DNA of 64,000 nt from Izhakiella australiensis (GTDB taxonomy: Bacteria > Pseudomonadota > Gammaproteobacteria > Enterobacterales > Enterobacteriaceae). Position 1 is the first letter of the stretch. Each line of letters opens with the position of its first letter. Positions 37,431 through 47,738 of the stretch are shown piece after piece. The notes under the pieces were generated by a model that was not told the DNA's origin, did no database searches, and saw nothing but the letters and a program-made list of their open reading frames with translations. The stretch lies in contig NZ_MRUL01000002.1 of assembly GCF_002006995.1 (NCBI RefSeq), forward strand, positions 124,001 through 188,000. The letters run 5' to 3'. The position numbers and the translations under genes are program-made.

Positions 37431-40400
37431 TATGGCGCACTGGAAATCTGCTCCATGGCCTGCAGCACGCGCTTATCTGAAATGGGATAAGGCGTGCCCA
37501 ACTGCTGGGCAAAGTAGCTAACTCGCAGCTCCTCAATCATCCAGCGAACCTCTGCAACATCGGCGGCATCGCGCTGCTGCAGCGGAATTTTATTCAGCCA
37601 GCCAAGCCATGCCCGTTGCACCTGTTCGACTTTCAGCATGCGCGCCCGGTCGCTGTGCGGATCGACCGGTAATTTTTCCAGCCGTCGTTCAATCGCGTTC
37701 AGATAACGCAGCAGGTCCGGCAGGCGCCGCCAACCAATGGTGGTAACAAATCCACGGAAGACCAGGCCATTCATCTGCGCTTTAATATCCGAAAGCGCCA
37801 GCGCCAGCGTCATATCCACCCGCCCTTTTAAGCGCTTGTTAATGGTGAATACCATGGTCAGAACCTGCTCTACCTGGCGGGCAATAGCCACGACGGTATC
37901 ATTCAGCTCCGCGCGAACGTTGTCGTGCAGCTGACGAAACGCCTGCTCCTGCCAGACCGGGCCGCCGGCTTCGTCAACCAGCTTGTCGACCCCGCAGGCG
38001 ATGCAGTCGTCAATTAAATCCAGCACTTTGCCATAAGGATTAAAGTAGAGTCCCAGCTTGGCTTTATTAGGCAGTTTGTCATGCAGATACTTGATCGGCG
38101 AAGGAATATTCAACAGCAGCAGACGGCGCAGTCCCGCACGCATAGCCTGCTGTTGCTCATATTGCGAATCAAACAGCCGGATCGCCACACTCTGTTTTTC
38201 ATCAACCAATGCCGGCCAGGCTTTTACGCTGTACGCTCCGCGCTTTTGCTCGTAGTGACGCGGCAGATCGCCAAAACTCCACAGATGCAGATCGTTTTGC
38301 TCCAGACCTTCATCGGCGACGTGGGACAGCGTTTCCTGCACTTTGGCCTTCAGTGCCAGCTTGAGGGCGTGCAGATCTTTGCCTTCACGCAGAGTGCGCT
38401 GGTTCTCATCCACCACGCGAAAGGTCATTTTCAGATGATCGGCGACCATATCCCACTGCCAGCTGTCGCGATCGATGGTCACGCCGCTCATGCGGCGAAA
38501 TTCACGCTCAAGCGCATCCAGCAGCGGCTGTTCTAATGGCGTAGCCCGACTGAGGAAGGCGTCGGCATAGTTCGGCGCCGGGACGAAATTGCGTCGGACC
38601 ACCTTGGGCAGCGATTTGATTAACGCAATGACCAGCTGCTGGCGCAAACCGGGGATCTGCCACTCAAAGCCCCGCTCTTCAACCTGATTAAGCAGCGGCA
38701 GCGGAATATGCAACGTCACGCCGTCAGCATCGGTGCCAGGCTCAAACTGATAGCTAAGCCGCAGTTTCAAATTGCCCTGCTGCCAGAAATTGGGGAAGTC
38801 GAGCTTGCTGACGTTACCTGCGCCGTCCTTAATCAGCATCTCGCGCTCAAAGTTGAGCAGCTCAGGCTGCTGTTGACTGGCGCGCTTCCACCAGCTGTCA
38901 AAATGTCGCGAAGAAACCACTTCATGACCAACGCGCTGATCGTAGAAAGCAAACAGTGATTCATCATCAACCAGAATGTCGCGTCGGCGGGTTTTATGTT
39001 CGAGCTCTTCAATCTCGGCCCGCAGCTTCTGATTCATTTTAAAAAAGGCGTGCCGGGTCTGCCATTCACCCTCCACCATCCCATGGCGGATAAACAGTTC
39101 TCGCGACAGCTGCGGGTCGATATGGCCGTAGTTTACCTTACGGGCGGCGACCACCGGCAGGCCGTACAGCGTTACTTTCTCCGTTGCCATTACCGCGCCC
39201 TGACTTTTCTCCCAGTGCGGTTCGCTGTAACTGCGTTTCAGCAGATGCTGCGCCAGCGGTTCAACCCATTCAGGCTCGATGCGCGCCGCAATGCGCCCCC
39301 ATAGCCGGCTGGTTTCCACCAGTTCCGCCACCATGGTCCATTTAGGCGGCTTTTTAAACAGCCCGGAGCCGGGGAATATGCTGAAATGGGCATTTCGTGC
39401 GCCGATAAACTCCGGCTTTTCCGCATCCTTTTGCCCAATATGCGACAGTAACCCGGTCAGCAGTGCACAGTGGACGCCGCGAAAATCCGCCGCCTCGCGG
39501 TTAACCGTCAGCCCCAGTTCGCGCACCACCTGGCGCAGCTGGGTATAGATATCCTGCCATTCGCGCACCCGCAGATAGTTGAGAAAATCCGTTTTGCACT
39601 GACGCCTGAACTGGGCGGATGACAGCGCTTTTTGCTGTTCCTGCAGATAGTCCCACAGGTTAACGAAGGCGATAAAATCGGAATCTTTATCGGCAAAGCG
39701 ACGATGCTTTTCATCCGCAGCCTGCTGGCGCTCTACCGGACGCTCACGCGGATCCTGGATCGACAGCGCAGAAACGATAATCATCACTTCACGCAGCGCG
39801 GCCATTTTCGGCGCTTCCAGCACCATACGCGCCAGACGTGGGTCGACCGGCAGCTGTGAAAGCGCCCGCCCGGATTCCGTTAACGTGTAGCGTTGCTCCT
39901 GCTGCGTAATCGCGCCCAGCTCTTCAAGCAGGCGAACACCGTCCTGAATATTGCGCTTGTCAGGCGCTTCGACGAAGGGAAAAGCGCTGATGTCGCCCAG
40001 CCCCAGCGCCGTCATCTGCAAAATGACCGAGGCCAGGTTGGTACGCAAAATTTCCGGGTCGGTGAATTCAGGCCGGTTAAGAAAGTCCTCTTCAGCGTAC
40101 AGGCGGATGCATATGCCTTCCGAGACGCGGCCGCAGCGCCCTTTACGCTGGTTGGCTGACGCCTGCGAGATTGGCTCAATCGGCAGGCGTTGCACCTTGG
40201 TGCGATAGCTATAGCGGCTGATACGGGCGGTGCCGGGATCGATAACGTATTTGATGCCCGGCACGGTGAGCGATGTTTCGGCGACGTTAGTCGCCAGCAC
40301 GATGCGTCGTCCGGCGTGCGACTGGAATACTTTATTCTGGTCAGAATTCGACAGGCGGGCGTACAGCGGCAGGATTTCAGTGTGCGGCAGCTCGCGGCGC

Positions 40401-41332
40401 GTCAGCGCATCGGCGGTGTCGCGGATTTCACGCTCGCCACTCATAAATATCAGGATATCGCCGCGCCCCTCGGCGCTTAATTCATCAACGGCATCAAAAA
40501 TAGCCTGTAGCTGATCGCGATCGCCATCGTCAACATCCTCAACGACCGGACGGTAGCGCACCTCAACCGGATAAGTGCGCCCCGATACTTCAATCACCGG
40601 GGCGTTGTTAAAGTGGCGCGAAAAGCGCTGCGGGTCGATGGTCGCCGAGGTAATGATGATTTTCAGGTCCGGGCGACGCGGCAACAGTTCACGCAGGTAT
40701 CCCAACAGAAAATCAATATTCAGACTGCGCTCATGGGCTTCATCAATAATGATGGTGTCATACTGCAGCAGCAGGCGGTCCTGCTGAATCTCAGCCAGCA
40801 GGATGCCGTCGGTCATCAGCTTAATCTGGCTAAGCTCGCTCACCTGATCGTTAAAGCGGACTTTATAGCCGACGCAGCCGCCGAGCGGACTTTCCAGTTC
40901 GTCGGCAATGCGCTGCGCGACGGTGCGAGCGGCCAGCCGTCTTGGCTGAGTGTGGCCAATCAAACCCCGTACGCCGCGCCCCAGCGCCAGACAGATTTTA
41001 GGCAGCTGGGTGGTTTTACCGGATCCGGTTTCACCGGCCACAATCACCACCTGATGACCGGCAATCGCATCGGCAATCTCTTGCTGTTTCTGGCTAACGG
41101 GCAGGTTTTGCGGGAAGGTTATCGCCGGGGTCGCCGCCGCGCGCGCGGCGACAATCTGCCCGGCGCGCGCGATCTCATTTTCAATTTCGCCGGCTATCGC
41201 CTGCTGCTGCGCGGGATTACGAATTTTTTTTGCCCCCTGCAGGCGACGCTGTAGCCGCTGACGATCGCGTAGCGTCAGGGTATCAAGTCGCGACCAGAGC
41301 GCCTGCAGAGAAGTATGTGGTGTTTCTGACAT
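37430..41332 (-). CDS. hrpA: ATP-dependent RNA helicase HrpA (DEAH family)
   Basis: 1300 residues, exactly the E. coli HrpA length when started at the ATG at 41332. An upstream in-frame start at 41413 would add 27 residues without homology. Helicase core: Walker A GETGSGKT (100-107), TQPRRLAARTVA (motif Ia), DEAH (197-200), SAT motif in IITSATID, and QRKGRCGRVSEGIC (motif VI). Helicase-associated and OB-fold regions follow, and a long C-terminal domain typical of bacterial HrpA. HrpA resolves ribosomes stalled or collided on mRNA. It is divergent from azoR, as in E. coli. Confidence 0.97.
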   Translation of the reverse strand: MSETPHTSLQALWSRLDTLTLRDRQRLQRRLQGAKKIRNPAQQQAIAGEIENEIARAGQIVAARAAATPAITFPQNLPVSQKQQEIADAIAGHQVVIVAGETGSGKTTQLPKICLALGRGVRGLIGHTQPRRLAARTVAQRIADELESPLGGCVGYKVRFNDQVSELSQIKLMTDGILLAEIQQDRLLLQYDTIIIDEAHERSLNIDFLLGYLRELLPRRPDLKIIITSATIDPQRFSRHFNNAPVIEVSGRTYPVEVRYRPVVEDVDDGDRDQLQAIFDAVDELSAEGRGDILIFMSGEREIRDTADALTRRELPHTEILPLYARLSNSDQNKVFQSHAGRRIVLATNVAETSLTVPGIKYVIDPGTARISRYSYRTKVQRLPIEPISQASANQRKGRCGRVSEGICIRLYAEEDFLNRPEFTDPEILRTNLASVILQMTALGLGDISAFPFVEAPDKRNIQDGVRLLEELGAITQQEQRYTLTESGRALSQLPVDPRLARMVLEAPKMAALREVMIIVSALSIQDPRERPVERQQAADEKHRRFADKDSDFIAFVNLWDYLQEQQKALSSAQFRRQCKTDFLNYLRVREWQDIYTQLRQVVRELGLTVNREAADFRGVHCALLTGLLSHIGQKDAEKPEFIGARNAHFSIFPGSGLFKKPPKWTMVAELVETSRLWGRIAARIEPEWVEPLAQHLLKRSYSEPHWEKSQGAVMATEKVTLYGLPVVAARKVNYGHIDPQLSRELFIRHGMVEGEWQTRHAFFKMNQKLRAEIEELEHKTRRRDILVDDESLFAFYDQRVGHEVVSSRHFDSWWKRASQQQPELLNFEREMLIKDGAGNVSKLDFPNFWQQGNLKLRLSYQFEPGTDADGVTLHIPLPLLNQVEERGFEWQIPGLRQQLVIALIKSLPKVVRRNFVPAPNYADAFLSRATPLEQPLLDALEREFRRMSGVTIDRDSWQWDMVADHLKMTFRVVDENQRTLREGKDLHALKLALKAKVQETLSHVADEGLEQNDLHLWSFGDLPRHYEQKRGAYSVKAWPALVDEKQSVAIRLFDSQYEQQQAMRAGLRRLLLLNIPSPIKYLHDKLPNKAKLGLYFNPYGKVLDLIDDCIACGVDKLVDEAGGPVWQEQAFRQLHDNVRAELNDTVVAIARQVEQVLTMVFTINKRLKGRVDMTLALALSDIKAQMNGLVFRGFVTTIGWRRLPDLLRYLNAIERRLEKLPVDPHSDRARMLKVEQVQRAWLGWLNKIPLQQRDAADVAEVRWMIEELRVSYFAQQLGTPYPISDKRVLQAMEQISSAP

Positions 41333-41547
41333 GATTATCCGGTTGTGAGACAACAATAGGCCTGATTTAACTTCACGTGCTGTGGACAGCTGATAAGCAC
41401 GGCATATTATCACAATCAGCGCCAGTCTGGCTGCCGTGCCTGCACTTGTTCAATAAATTCGAATATAGAACTCGAAATATTGCTCTTTCTCTGAAAAGGT
41501 TTTGCTCATAAAGTGTAACCCATTGGACGGTAAGCGTTCCGTATTAA

Positions 41548-42174
<627 letters not shown>

Positions 42175-42195
42175 TTCAGCTGGCAGCAGCCGATT

Positions 42196-42227
42196 AATAA
42201 CATGCGATCTTCGGGTCGCATGTTATC
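42196..42227. terminator. Stable hairpin between azoR and ydbL
   Basis: ATAACATGCGA pairs with TCGCATGTTAT, capped by a C(TTCG)G tetraloop, about 20 bases after azoR. There is no long T tract, so it may be a weak or bidirectional transcript end or a 3' stabiliser. Confidence 0.5.
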
Positions 42228-42248
42228 TGTAGGCTACGTCAGTCACGT

Positions 42249-42584
42249 TCACTGCGGTTGTTTCTGCAGCCACAAGCCGTTAATACCGCGCACATATTCT
42301 CCCGCATCGGCACGCTCAACCAGCTTTTGCCCGGCAATGGCCGCCACTTCGCTCGTCGTCAGATTATTTTGCTGCGCCAGACGCTGGTACTGCTGTTGCC
42401 GGCCTGCATTAACGCGATTAACCAGCTCTTGCGTTTCCCTGTCATTCTGCCGTGCTGCCAGATAGCCGTTCAGCGTCTCGCCCGCCCGTCCGCTGCTGCG
42501 CGCTTCGGCCAGAGTCAGCGCCTGGCTCGCCGGTGAAATAATTATCAACGCCAGTAGCCAGCCGGCATAACGCTTGATGTTCAT
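42249..42584 (-). CDS. ydbL: YdbL, DUF1318 periplasmic protein
   Basis: 111 residues with a signal peptide (about 1-22, ends SQALT). The mature protein LAEARSSGRAGETLNGYLAARQND and later LAQQNNLTTSEVAAIAGQKL is typical of DUF1318. Third gene of the ydbH-ynbE-ydbL operon, 13 bases after ynbE. In E. coli YdbL acts like a chaperone or regulator that controls YdbH-YnbE complex formation. The C terminus ends with NGLWLQKQPQ. Confidence 0.93.
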   Translation of the reverse strand: MNIKRYAGWLLALIIISPASQALTLAEARSSGRAGETLNGYLAARQNDRETQELVNRVNAGRQQQYQRLAQQNNLTTSEVAAIAGQKLVERADAGEYVRGINGLWLQKQPQ

Positions 42585-42597
42585 AGATTAATCCTTA

Positions 42598-42789
42598 TCA
42601 GAACAGGTCATTGTTGTTTTTCAGCAATGCTTCCACGTCTTTATCGACTTTAATATGAATCTCATGTTCAATTTTGACGTTCATATTGATGGTGATAGGT
42701 TCCTTCGGCGCAGCCACCTCAATGCGCGGCACGCAGCCGCAAAGCACTAATGCGCTGCCGAGCAGCAGGAAATTAAGGCTATTTGTCAT
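42598..42789 (-). CDS. ynbE: YnbE outer-membrane lipoprotein
   Basis: 63-residue lipoprotein: signal peptide with lipobox LCGC, Cys19 lipidated, followed by VPRIEVAAPKEPITINMNVKIEHEIHIKVD, which forms one beta strand region. In E. coli YnbE oligomers in the outer membrane dock onto the C end of YdbH to complete an intermembrane lipid bridge. The start at 42789 is supported by GGATA upstream and overlaps the ydbH stop by 11 bases, implying translational coupling. Confidence 0.92.
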   Translation of the reverse strand: MTNSLNFLLLGSALVLCGCVPRIEVAAPKEPITINMNVKIEHEIHIKVDKDVEALLKNNNDLF

Positions 42790-45403
42790 CAGAAGTATCC
42801 TTTTTTGACGGCAGGCTGGCATTGTCTTCCACCCAGGATTGCAAATTATCGCCAAAGCGCAAGCTGCGCCAGAGCTGGAACAGGTTCTCGCGATGCGTGT
42901 AGTGCAACGACACCCGCTGTTTGCGATCGCTGAACTGGCTGGCGCCATCTACCTGCGCCGTCATTTTTAACCAACCTAAATTAGTCAGATCAATCGTTGC
43001 CCATGAGCGGGAAATTTCCATGTAGCGCAGCCAGTCAATCGCCGCTCCGGTGGCCATACTATTGCCGGAGATCGCATCGGCGGTGTCTTTATCCAGCCGC
43101 AGCGTTAGCGGACCATCATTGGCTATCCAGCCGTTATGCACCAACCATTGCCGATCGTTCAGCCACAGCGGCAGCATACCGTTAACATAGCCTGACAGCG
43201 CAAATTGCTTTGGCTTAAGCGCGGTAATGAATTTGCTCAGGCTGATATGACTCAGACGCACATTCGCGGCGTCCTGCTGGGGCATCACCAGGCTATCGAG
43301 CGACAGTTTGCCGTCCATCAGTTCGACACTCACATTGCTCAAGCGTAGCGGTTGCTGGCGACTCCACGGGTACCAGCCCTGTAAATCAGCGCTGATATTT
43401 TTCAGGTCAAACTGATTTTTTATGCTGGCAATGCGCAGCGCAACGGGTCGCTTCGCGCCAAAATACCATTGGTGCTGTTTAAAACGGAAAGGGAGCGAGA
43501 AATCCACGCCCTGGATCTCATTATCCGGCATGCGGGCGTAGCCGTCGCGCACCACAAAGTGGCCGCCAGCCTGAAAACCCTGACCGGCCGCGGCCGAAAA
43601 AGCAGCTTGCGCCCGCAGGGTACCGTCCTGAATCCGCATTTTTAAATCCGGACTTAGCAGCGGCTGAAAGACTAACAGCGACTGCGCGGGCCACCATGCC
43701 TGCCCGCGCAGCCGTTCGCCATCCCAGCGGCCATTGACGCGTACCGGTCCCATATCGCCGGCCTGCAAGGTCCCGCGCCACAAAAACCAGGCGGGATCGC
43801 GCCCCTTGAGCGTCAATGCCAGATGGCTGTCTGGCAGCAAACCACCGTAGCTGAACTGGGTGTCTTTGGCATCAAGCTTCAGATTACCGTTAAAAGAGGG
43901 ATGGCTGGCATCGCGCTGCCAGCGAACCGGTTCGCCCAGCGTCAGCCGCGGCGAGTTAACCTTAACCGCGCCGTAGCTTAGCTTGTCAAAACCGGTGGAC
44001 AGGCTCTGCAGTTCTATTTGCGTATCGTTCCAGCTGCCCTGGCCGTTTAAATCCCATTTTGCAGCCAGTGGTTTGATGTGCCCCTGGCCCCAGTAGCGCC
44101 AGCGCCAGAGCCCTTTATCCGGCCAAAAGTCACGGGCGCCGCCATCAAGGTGCAAACGAAATTCGCCCATATTGGGATCGTGAGCGCTGAGAATGGCCTG
44201 TAGCCGGCCGCTGATGCCGGCGCTGGAAAGCCGTACGCCAGCCAGCGGCCAGCGCGCTTCATCCACTTCCAGCGTTGAAAGCAGCCGCCCGCGCATGCGC
44301 ATCAGCGCGCCGGGCGAAAAGTAGAGTACCGGATCGAGGATCGGACCACGCAATTCGCCCGGCAGGCGGGAATAAAACTGCAGGTTTGTTAGCTTGCTGT
44401 CACCGGTGATTTGTAGCGGTATCTGGCTATTTTGCCAGTCTGGCTTACCGGGTCCAACGCTGATAACGACGTTACCCCGACCGCCACGCCCGCTGGTCAG
44501 CACATTCAGGCGCCCGCTGAGCACCGCCTGGCCGATGCCTTTTTGCCAGTCGTCTACCTGTAGCGTCAAACCGCCCGATAGAGGCTGCCCCGCCCAGGGC
44601 CATTGCCACTGGCCTTTATCAATCTGAATCTGCCTGGCGTCGGCCTGCCAGGGTAGCTGTAACAAGGGTTTTTCTTCGCCCCCGGCCACCACGTTCAGCT
44701 CGCCCTGCTGCTGTTGCCACTTCAACATAATATCCAGCGGCGCCGGCACGCTGGCGACCTGTAAACGGCCGGTTAATTCGCCGCTCTCAGGCAGACTATC
44801 GGGCATATCAGGGAGCAACAGCTTACCCTGCAGCGTAACCGGTTGAGCGGCGCCGGCCAGGGGTAGCATCAATCGTTGGATGACTAACTCACGACCGGTA
44901 ATCCGGGCGTCGAGCTGAAGATTATCGCCGGAGTAGCGGATCTGCTGCTGCTGCGCATCAAGGGTAAGATGAACGCTCCCGGCCCAGTCCTGCCATGGCG
45001 TAACGGTGAGCTTACCGATATCCAGCTGTGCATCAGGCAACAGCCGCTGCCAATCGCCGAGGGTGCGGCCTGGCTGACTGGATTCGCCGGCAGGAATTTT
45101 ACTCAGGCACTGACTGTCAAGATTCGCGCTGGTTGCCTGTAACAGCCAGCGGCCTTTATTGCGACCAAGAGCGGCACCATCCAGCGATGCCAGCAGGCAG
45201 TTATCCTGCCAGTAGCGTAATGCGGGAAATTGCAGCTGACCGTGCTGCCAGCCAAAGCGCCCGCTCAACTCCACCCGCGCCCGGTCCGGAAGCCAGAAGG
45301 CAATGACCGCGGGCAACCAGCCAGATGCACTGACAAGCAGCACGCCTAACAGTATAATAATGATTAGAAATATTATTCCGACGGTTTTAAGACAGCGCCC
45401 CAA
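42779..45403 (-). CDS. ydbH: YdbH, AsmA-like intermembrane phospholipid transporter
   Basis: About 874 residues. One N-terminal inner-membrane helix (KTVGIIFLIIIILLGVLLVSA) followed by a very long periplasmic beta-rich body, typical of the TamB/YhdP/YdbH AsmA-like group. It moves phospholipids toward the outer membrane together with YnbE. The C-terminal MEISRSWATIDLTNLGWLKM and FQLWRSLRFGDNLQSWVEDNA match E. coli YdbH. I place the start at TTG 45403: AGGGAGGA stands six bases upstream, and E. coli YdbH aligns from here. The upstream ATG at 45451 would add 16 unmatched residues and run through a hairpin. Confidence 0.92.
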   Translation of the reverse strand: MGRCLKTVGIIFLIIIILLGVLLVSASGWLPAVIAFWLPDRARVELSGRFGWQHGQLQFPALRYWQDNCLLASLDGAALGRNKGRWLLQATSANLDSQCLSKIPAGESSQPGRTLGDWQRLLPDAQLDIGKLTVTPWQDWAGSVHLTLDAQQQQIRYSGDNLQLDARITGRELVIQRLMLPLAGAAQPVTLQGKLLLPDMPDSLPESGELTGRLQVASVPAPLDIMLKWQQQQGELNVVAGGEEKPLLQLPWQADARQIQIDKGQWQWPWAGQPLSGGLTLQVDDWQKGIGQAVLSGRLNVLTSGRGGRGNVVISVGPGKPDWQNSQIPLQITGDSKLTNLQFYSRLPGELRGPILDPVLYFSPGALMRMRGRLLSTLEVDEARWPLAGVRLSSAGISGRLQAILSAHDPNMGEFRLHLDGGARDFWPDKGLWRWRYWGQGHIKPLAAKWDLNGQGSWNDTQIELQSLSTGFDKLSYGAVKVNSPRLTLGEPVRWQRDASHPSFNGNLKLDAKDTQFSYGGLLPDSHLALTLKGRDPAWFLWRGTLQAGDMGPVRVNGRWDGERLRGQAWWPAQSLLVFQPLLSPDLKMRIQDGTLRAQAAFSAAAGQGFQAGGHFVVRDGYARMPDNEIQGVDFSLPFRFKQHQWYFGAKRPVALRIASIKNQFDLKNISADLQGWYPWSRQQPLRLSNVSVELMDGKLSLDSLVMPQQDAANVRLSHISLSKFITALKPKQFALSGYVNGMLPLWLNDRQWLVHNGWIANDGPLTLRLDKDTADAISGNSMATGAAIDWLRYMEISRSWATIDLTNLGWLKMTAQVDGASQFSDRKQRVSLHYTHRENLFQLWRSLRFGDNLQSWVEDNASLPSKKDTSDDK

Positions 45404-45416
45404 GGCGGTCCTCCCT

Positions 45417-45446
45417 ATTATCCCTGATCGCTCAGGAGGGGATAAT
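45417..45446. promoter_or_regulatory. Hairpin directly upstream of the ydbH ribosome site
   Basis: ATTATCCC faces GGGATAAT, with an inner CCTGA/TCAGG pair around TCGC. It ends one base before the predicted ydbH Shine-Dalgarno (45408-45416) and lies in the ydbH-ldhA divergent gap. It may influence ydbH translation or serve as a protein-binding palindrome. Confidence 0.45.
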
Positions 45447-45503
45447 GGCATGAAGCGCCAGGCGGGTGAAGTTTTATTGCTCCCGGTAACCAGGAGATAA
45501 ATA

Positions 45504-46505
45504 ATGAAACTAGCCGTTTATAGCACCAGACAATATGAACGCAAATACCTTGAACATGTTAATGAAAGTTATGGAATTGACATTGAGTTTTTCGATTTTC
45601 TGCTTAGCGAACGCACGGCTAAGAACGCCGTAAACTGCGAAGCGGTGTGTATTTTTGTTAACGATGACGCCAGTCGGGCGGTACTGGAAGAGCTGGCGGC
45701 GCTCGGCGTAAAGTATGTTGCCCTGCGCTGTGCAGGTTTTAATAACGTTGACCTTGACGCAGCGCGCGAGCTTGGTCTGGCGGTGGTGCGCGTGCCGGCC
45801 TATTCACCGGAGGCGGTAGCCGAGCACGCGGTAGGGTTAATGATGACGCTGAATCGTCATATTCATCGCGCCTGGCTGCGTACCCGTGATGCGAACTTCT
45901 CACTGGAGGGCTTAACCGGCTTTAATATGCATGGTCGCACTGCGGGCATTATCGGTACCGGCAAAATCGGTCTCGCGACGCTGCGCATTCTTAACGGTTT
46001 CGGTATGCGATTGCTGGCATACGACCCCTATCCTAACCCGCAGGTTCTGGCGCCTGGCGCGGAATATGTTGATCTCGCCACGCTGTTTAACCAGTCTGAC
46101 GTTATCAGCCTGCATTGCCCGCTGACCCCGGAAAACCAGCACCTGCTGAATGCCAGCGCCTTTGCTCAGATGAAAGATGGAGTGATGATTATTAATACCA
46201 GCCGCGGGGCGCTGATTGATTCAAAGGCGGCCATTGAAGCGCTGAAAATGCAAAAAATCGGCTCGCTGGGTATGGATGTCTACGAAAACGAACGCGATCT
46301 CTTCTTTGAAGATAAGTCTAATGATGTGATTCAGGATGACGTTTTCCGTCGCCTGTCAGCCTGCCATAACGTGTTATTCACCGGCCATCAGGCTTTCCTG
46401 ACTTCCGATGCGTTAATCAACATCGCCCAGGTTACCCTGGAAAACCTCGCCTGTCTGGCGAGAGGCGACAGCTGCAGCAATGAGTTAACGCGGAATCAAC
46501 AATAG
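45504..46505 (+). CDS. ldhA: Fermentative D-lactate dehydrogenase LdhA
   Basis: Cytoplasmic NAD-dependent enzyme, 333 residues (E. coli 329), reducing pyruvate to D-lactate. D-2-hydroxyacid dehydrogenase fold: Rossmann motif GIIGTGKIGLATL (about 149-161), catalytic Arg in NTSRGALIDS, Glu in MDVYENERDLFFED and His in FTGHQAFLT. CAGGAG precedes the start. It is divergent from ydbH, as in E. coli; a short lipoprotein gene converges on its end. Confidence 0.97.
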   Translation: MKLAVYSTRQYERKYLEHVNESYGIDIEFFDFLLSERTAKNAVNCEAVCIFVNDDASRAVLEELAALGVKYVALRCAGFNNVDLDAARELGLAVVRVPAYSPEAVAEHAVGLMMTLNRHIHRAWLRTRDANFSLEGLTGFNMHGRTAGIIGTGKIGLATLRILNGFGMRLLAYDPYPNPQVLAPGAEYVDLATLFNQSDVISLHCPLTPENQHLLNASAFAQMKDGVMIINTSRGALIDSKAAIEALKMQKIGSLGMDVYENERDLFFEDKSNDVIQDDVFRRLSACHNVLFTGHQAFLTSDALINIAQVTLENLACLARGDSCSNELTRNQQ

Positions 46506-46509
46506 CGTT

Positions 46510-46785
46510 TTAAATGCAACCGCCCGAGGTCAGCGCCGTTTCACTGCAGCGACGTCCGTTTGGCAACTGGCACATGCCGACGGCGCTACCATCAAGCTGA
46601 CGAGAGAATGCAAGGGTTCCGCCGGCACCGCCGCAAGCATCGGTAGCCACTGACGACATATGCGGTCTGGCGGTAACATGCGCGCTGGTCGCTTGCTGCG
46701 GCGGTTCATTTTGGTCAGGATCGCTACTGCAGGCGGAAAGCAACAGCGCAGCAGCGCCGGCCAGTAATAAAGTCGCAGCTTTCAT
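46510..46785 (-). CDS. DUF333 lipoprotein
   Basis: 91 residues: signal peptide with lipobox LSAC (Cys19 lipidated), a polar linker, then a DUF333 domain with CGGAGGTLAFSRQLDGSAVGMCQLPNGRRCSETALTSGGC, whose cysteines may form disulphides. It resembles the YdbJ (LtpA)/YoaF type of putative lipoprotein; YdbJ also sits near ldhA in E. coli. Function unknown. Convergent with ldhA, four bases apart. Confidence 0.82.
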   Translation of the reverse strand: MKAATLLLAGAAALLLSACSSDPDQNEPPQQATSAHVTARPHMSSVATDACGGAGGTLAFSRQLDGSAVGMCQLPNGRRCSETALTSGGCI

Positions 46786-46966
46786 TTATCAGGCTCCGGG
46801 AGATTGTGGCTCAAAGACAAAACAGCATTAGGAAAGTTAAACAAAAGGTCGCTGTCTGTCATCTTTTTTTACTGAATAAAATCGACAAAATTGCAATTGA
46901 TGGTTGTCTTAATTTTTTGATTTTACGACTCCGCTATTTAATTAAAGAAAAATCAGGAGGATAACA

Positions 46967-47623
46967 ATGGTTATTGATTTACTGGTGCGCATCGCCCTCG
47001 CCGGGGCGCTGGGCGGGCTTATTGGCCTTGAGCGCCAGCTGCGGGCAAAGGAAGCGGGATTGCGTACCCATATTCTGGTTGGGATCGGTAGCGCCATGTT
47101 TATGATCGTTTCTAAATATGGCTTTGCCGATGTGCTGCCGCTGGAACATATTGCGCTCGACCCCAGCCGTATTGCCGCCCAGGTAGTCAGCGGTATGGGT
47201 TTTCTCGGCGCCGGCACCATAATGATCCAACGCCAGGTGGTGCGTGGCCTGACCACCGCCGCCGGGTTATGGGTTACCGCGGCCATCGGGCTGGTCATCG
47301 GCAGCGGGCTGTATGAAATTGGTATTTACGGTACCCTGCTGGCGCTGGTGGTGCTGGAGCTATTTAGCCGTCTCAGCCGCTATCTGGTCGGCAAACATCA
47401 CTCGCTGCTGTTTCGACTCAAGCCTAAAAGCGTGCCGCTTGTGCTGCTGGCGCTGCAAAAAGAGCATATCCGCACCGGTCAGGTTTCCGTGGTTAACCGT
47501 GATGACGAGAGCGGCCTTTGCGAACTATCACTGGACGTTACCCTGTCACGAAGGGTAGTTCAGTCGCGTCTTTATGAAGCGTTAATGGAGATTAAAGGCG
47601 TACACAGTCTGGAAATGCACTAG
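46967..47623 (+). CDS. MgtC/SapB-family membrane protein
   Basis: Inner-membrane protein of 218 residues. Four or five N-terminal helices (about 5-145) with the family motifs GGLIGLERQLRAKEAGLRTHILVGIGSAMFM, DPSRIAAQVVSGMGFLGAGTIM and GLTTAAGLWVTAAIGL, then a soluble C-terminal domain (about 150-218, ACT-like). Salmonella MgtC helps growth in low magnesium and in macrophages by acting on F1Fo-ATPase, but most chromosomal homologues such as YhiD are unstudied. AGGAGG precedes the start. The 181-base upstream gap is AT-rich; no leader attenuator was recognised. Confidence 0.87.
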   Translation: MVIDLLVRIALAGALGGLIGLERQLRAKEAGLRTHILVGIGSAMFMIVSKYGFADVLPLEHIALDPSRIAAQVVSGMGFLGAGTIMIQRQVVRGLTTAAGLWVTAAIGLVIGSGLYEIGIYGTLLALVVLELFSRLSRYLVGKHHSLLFRLKPKSVPLVLLALQKEHIRTGQVSVVNRDDESGLCELSLDVTLSRRVVQSRLYEALMEIKGVHSLEMH

Positions 47624-47738
47624 AACCAGGCAAATTTGATCCTCAGTGCGCCGCCGTGGCGCATTCCCCTAATTTTGGTAGGGATAAGCGACGCTGGTGT
47701 GCCAGACTCTACGCCAGGTCAACTTGAGAGGATATTGT

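Noticed and set aside
40613-41254. 213-residue plus-strand frame inside hrpA
   Set aside because: Mirror of the high-GC helicase frame; no start signal.
46786-46966. Magnesium-type leader for the MgtC-like gene
   Set aside because: The gap is AT-rich but shows no leader peptide or alternate hairpins as in mgtA or mgtC leaders.
47624-47738. FNR box upstream of nifJ
   Set aside because: TTTGATCCTCAGTGC has only one good half-site, so it is not reported as a site.
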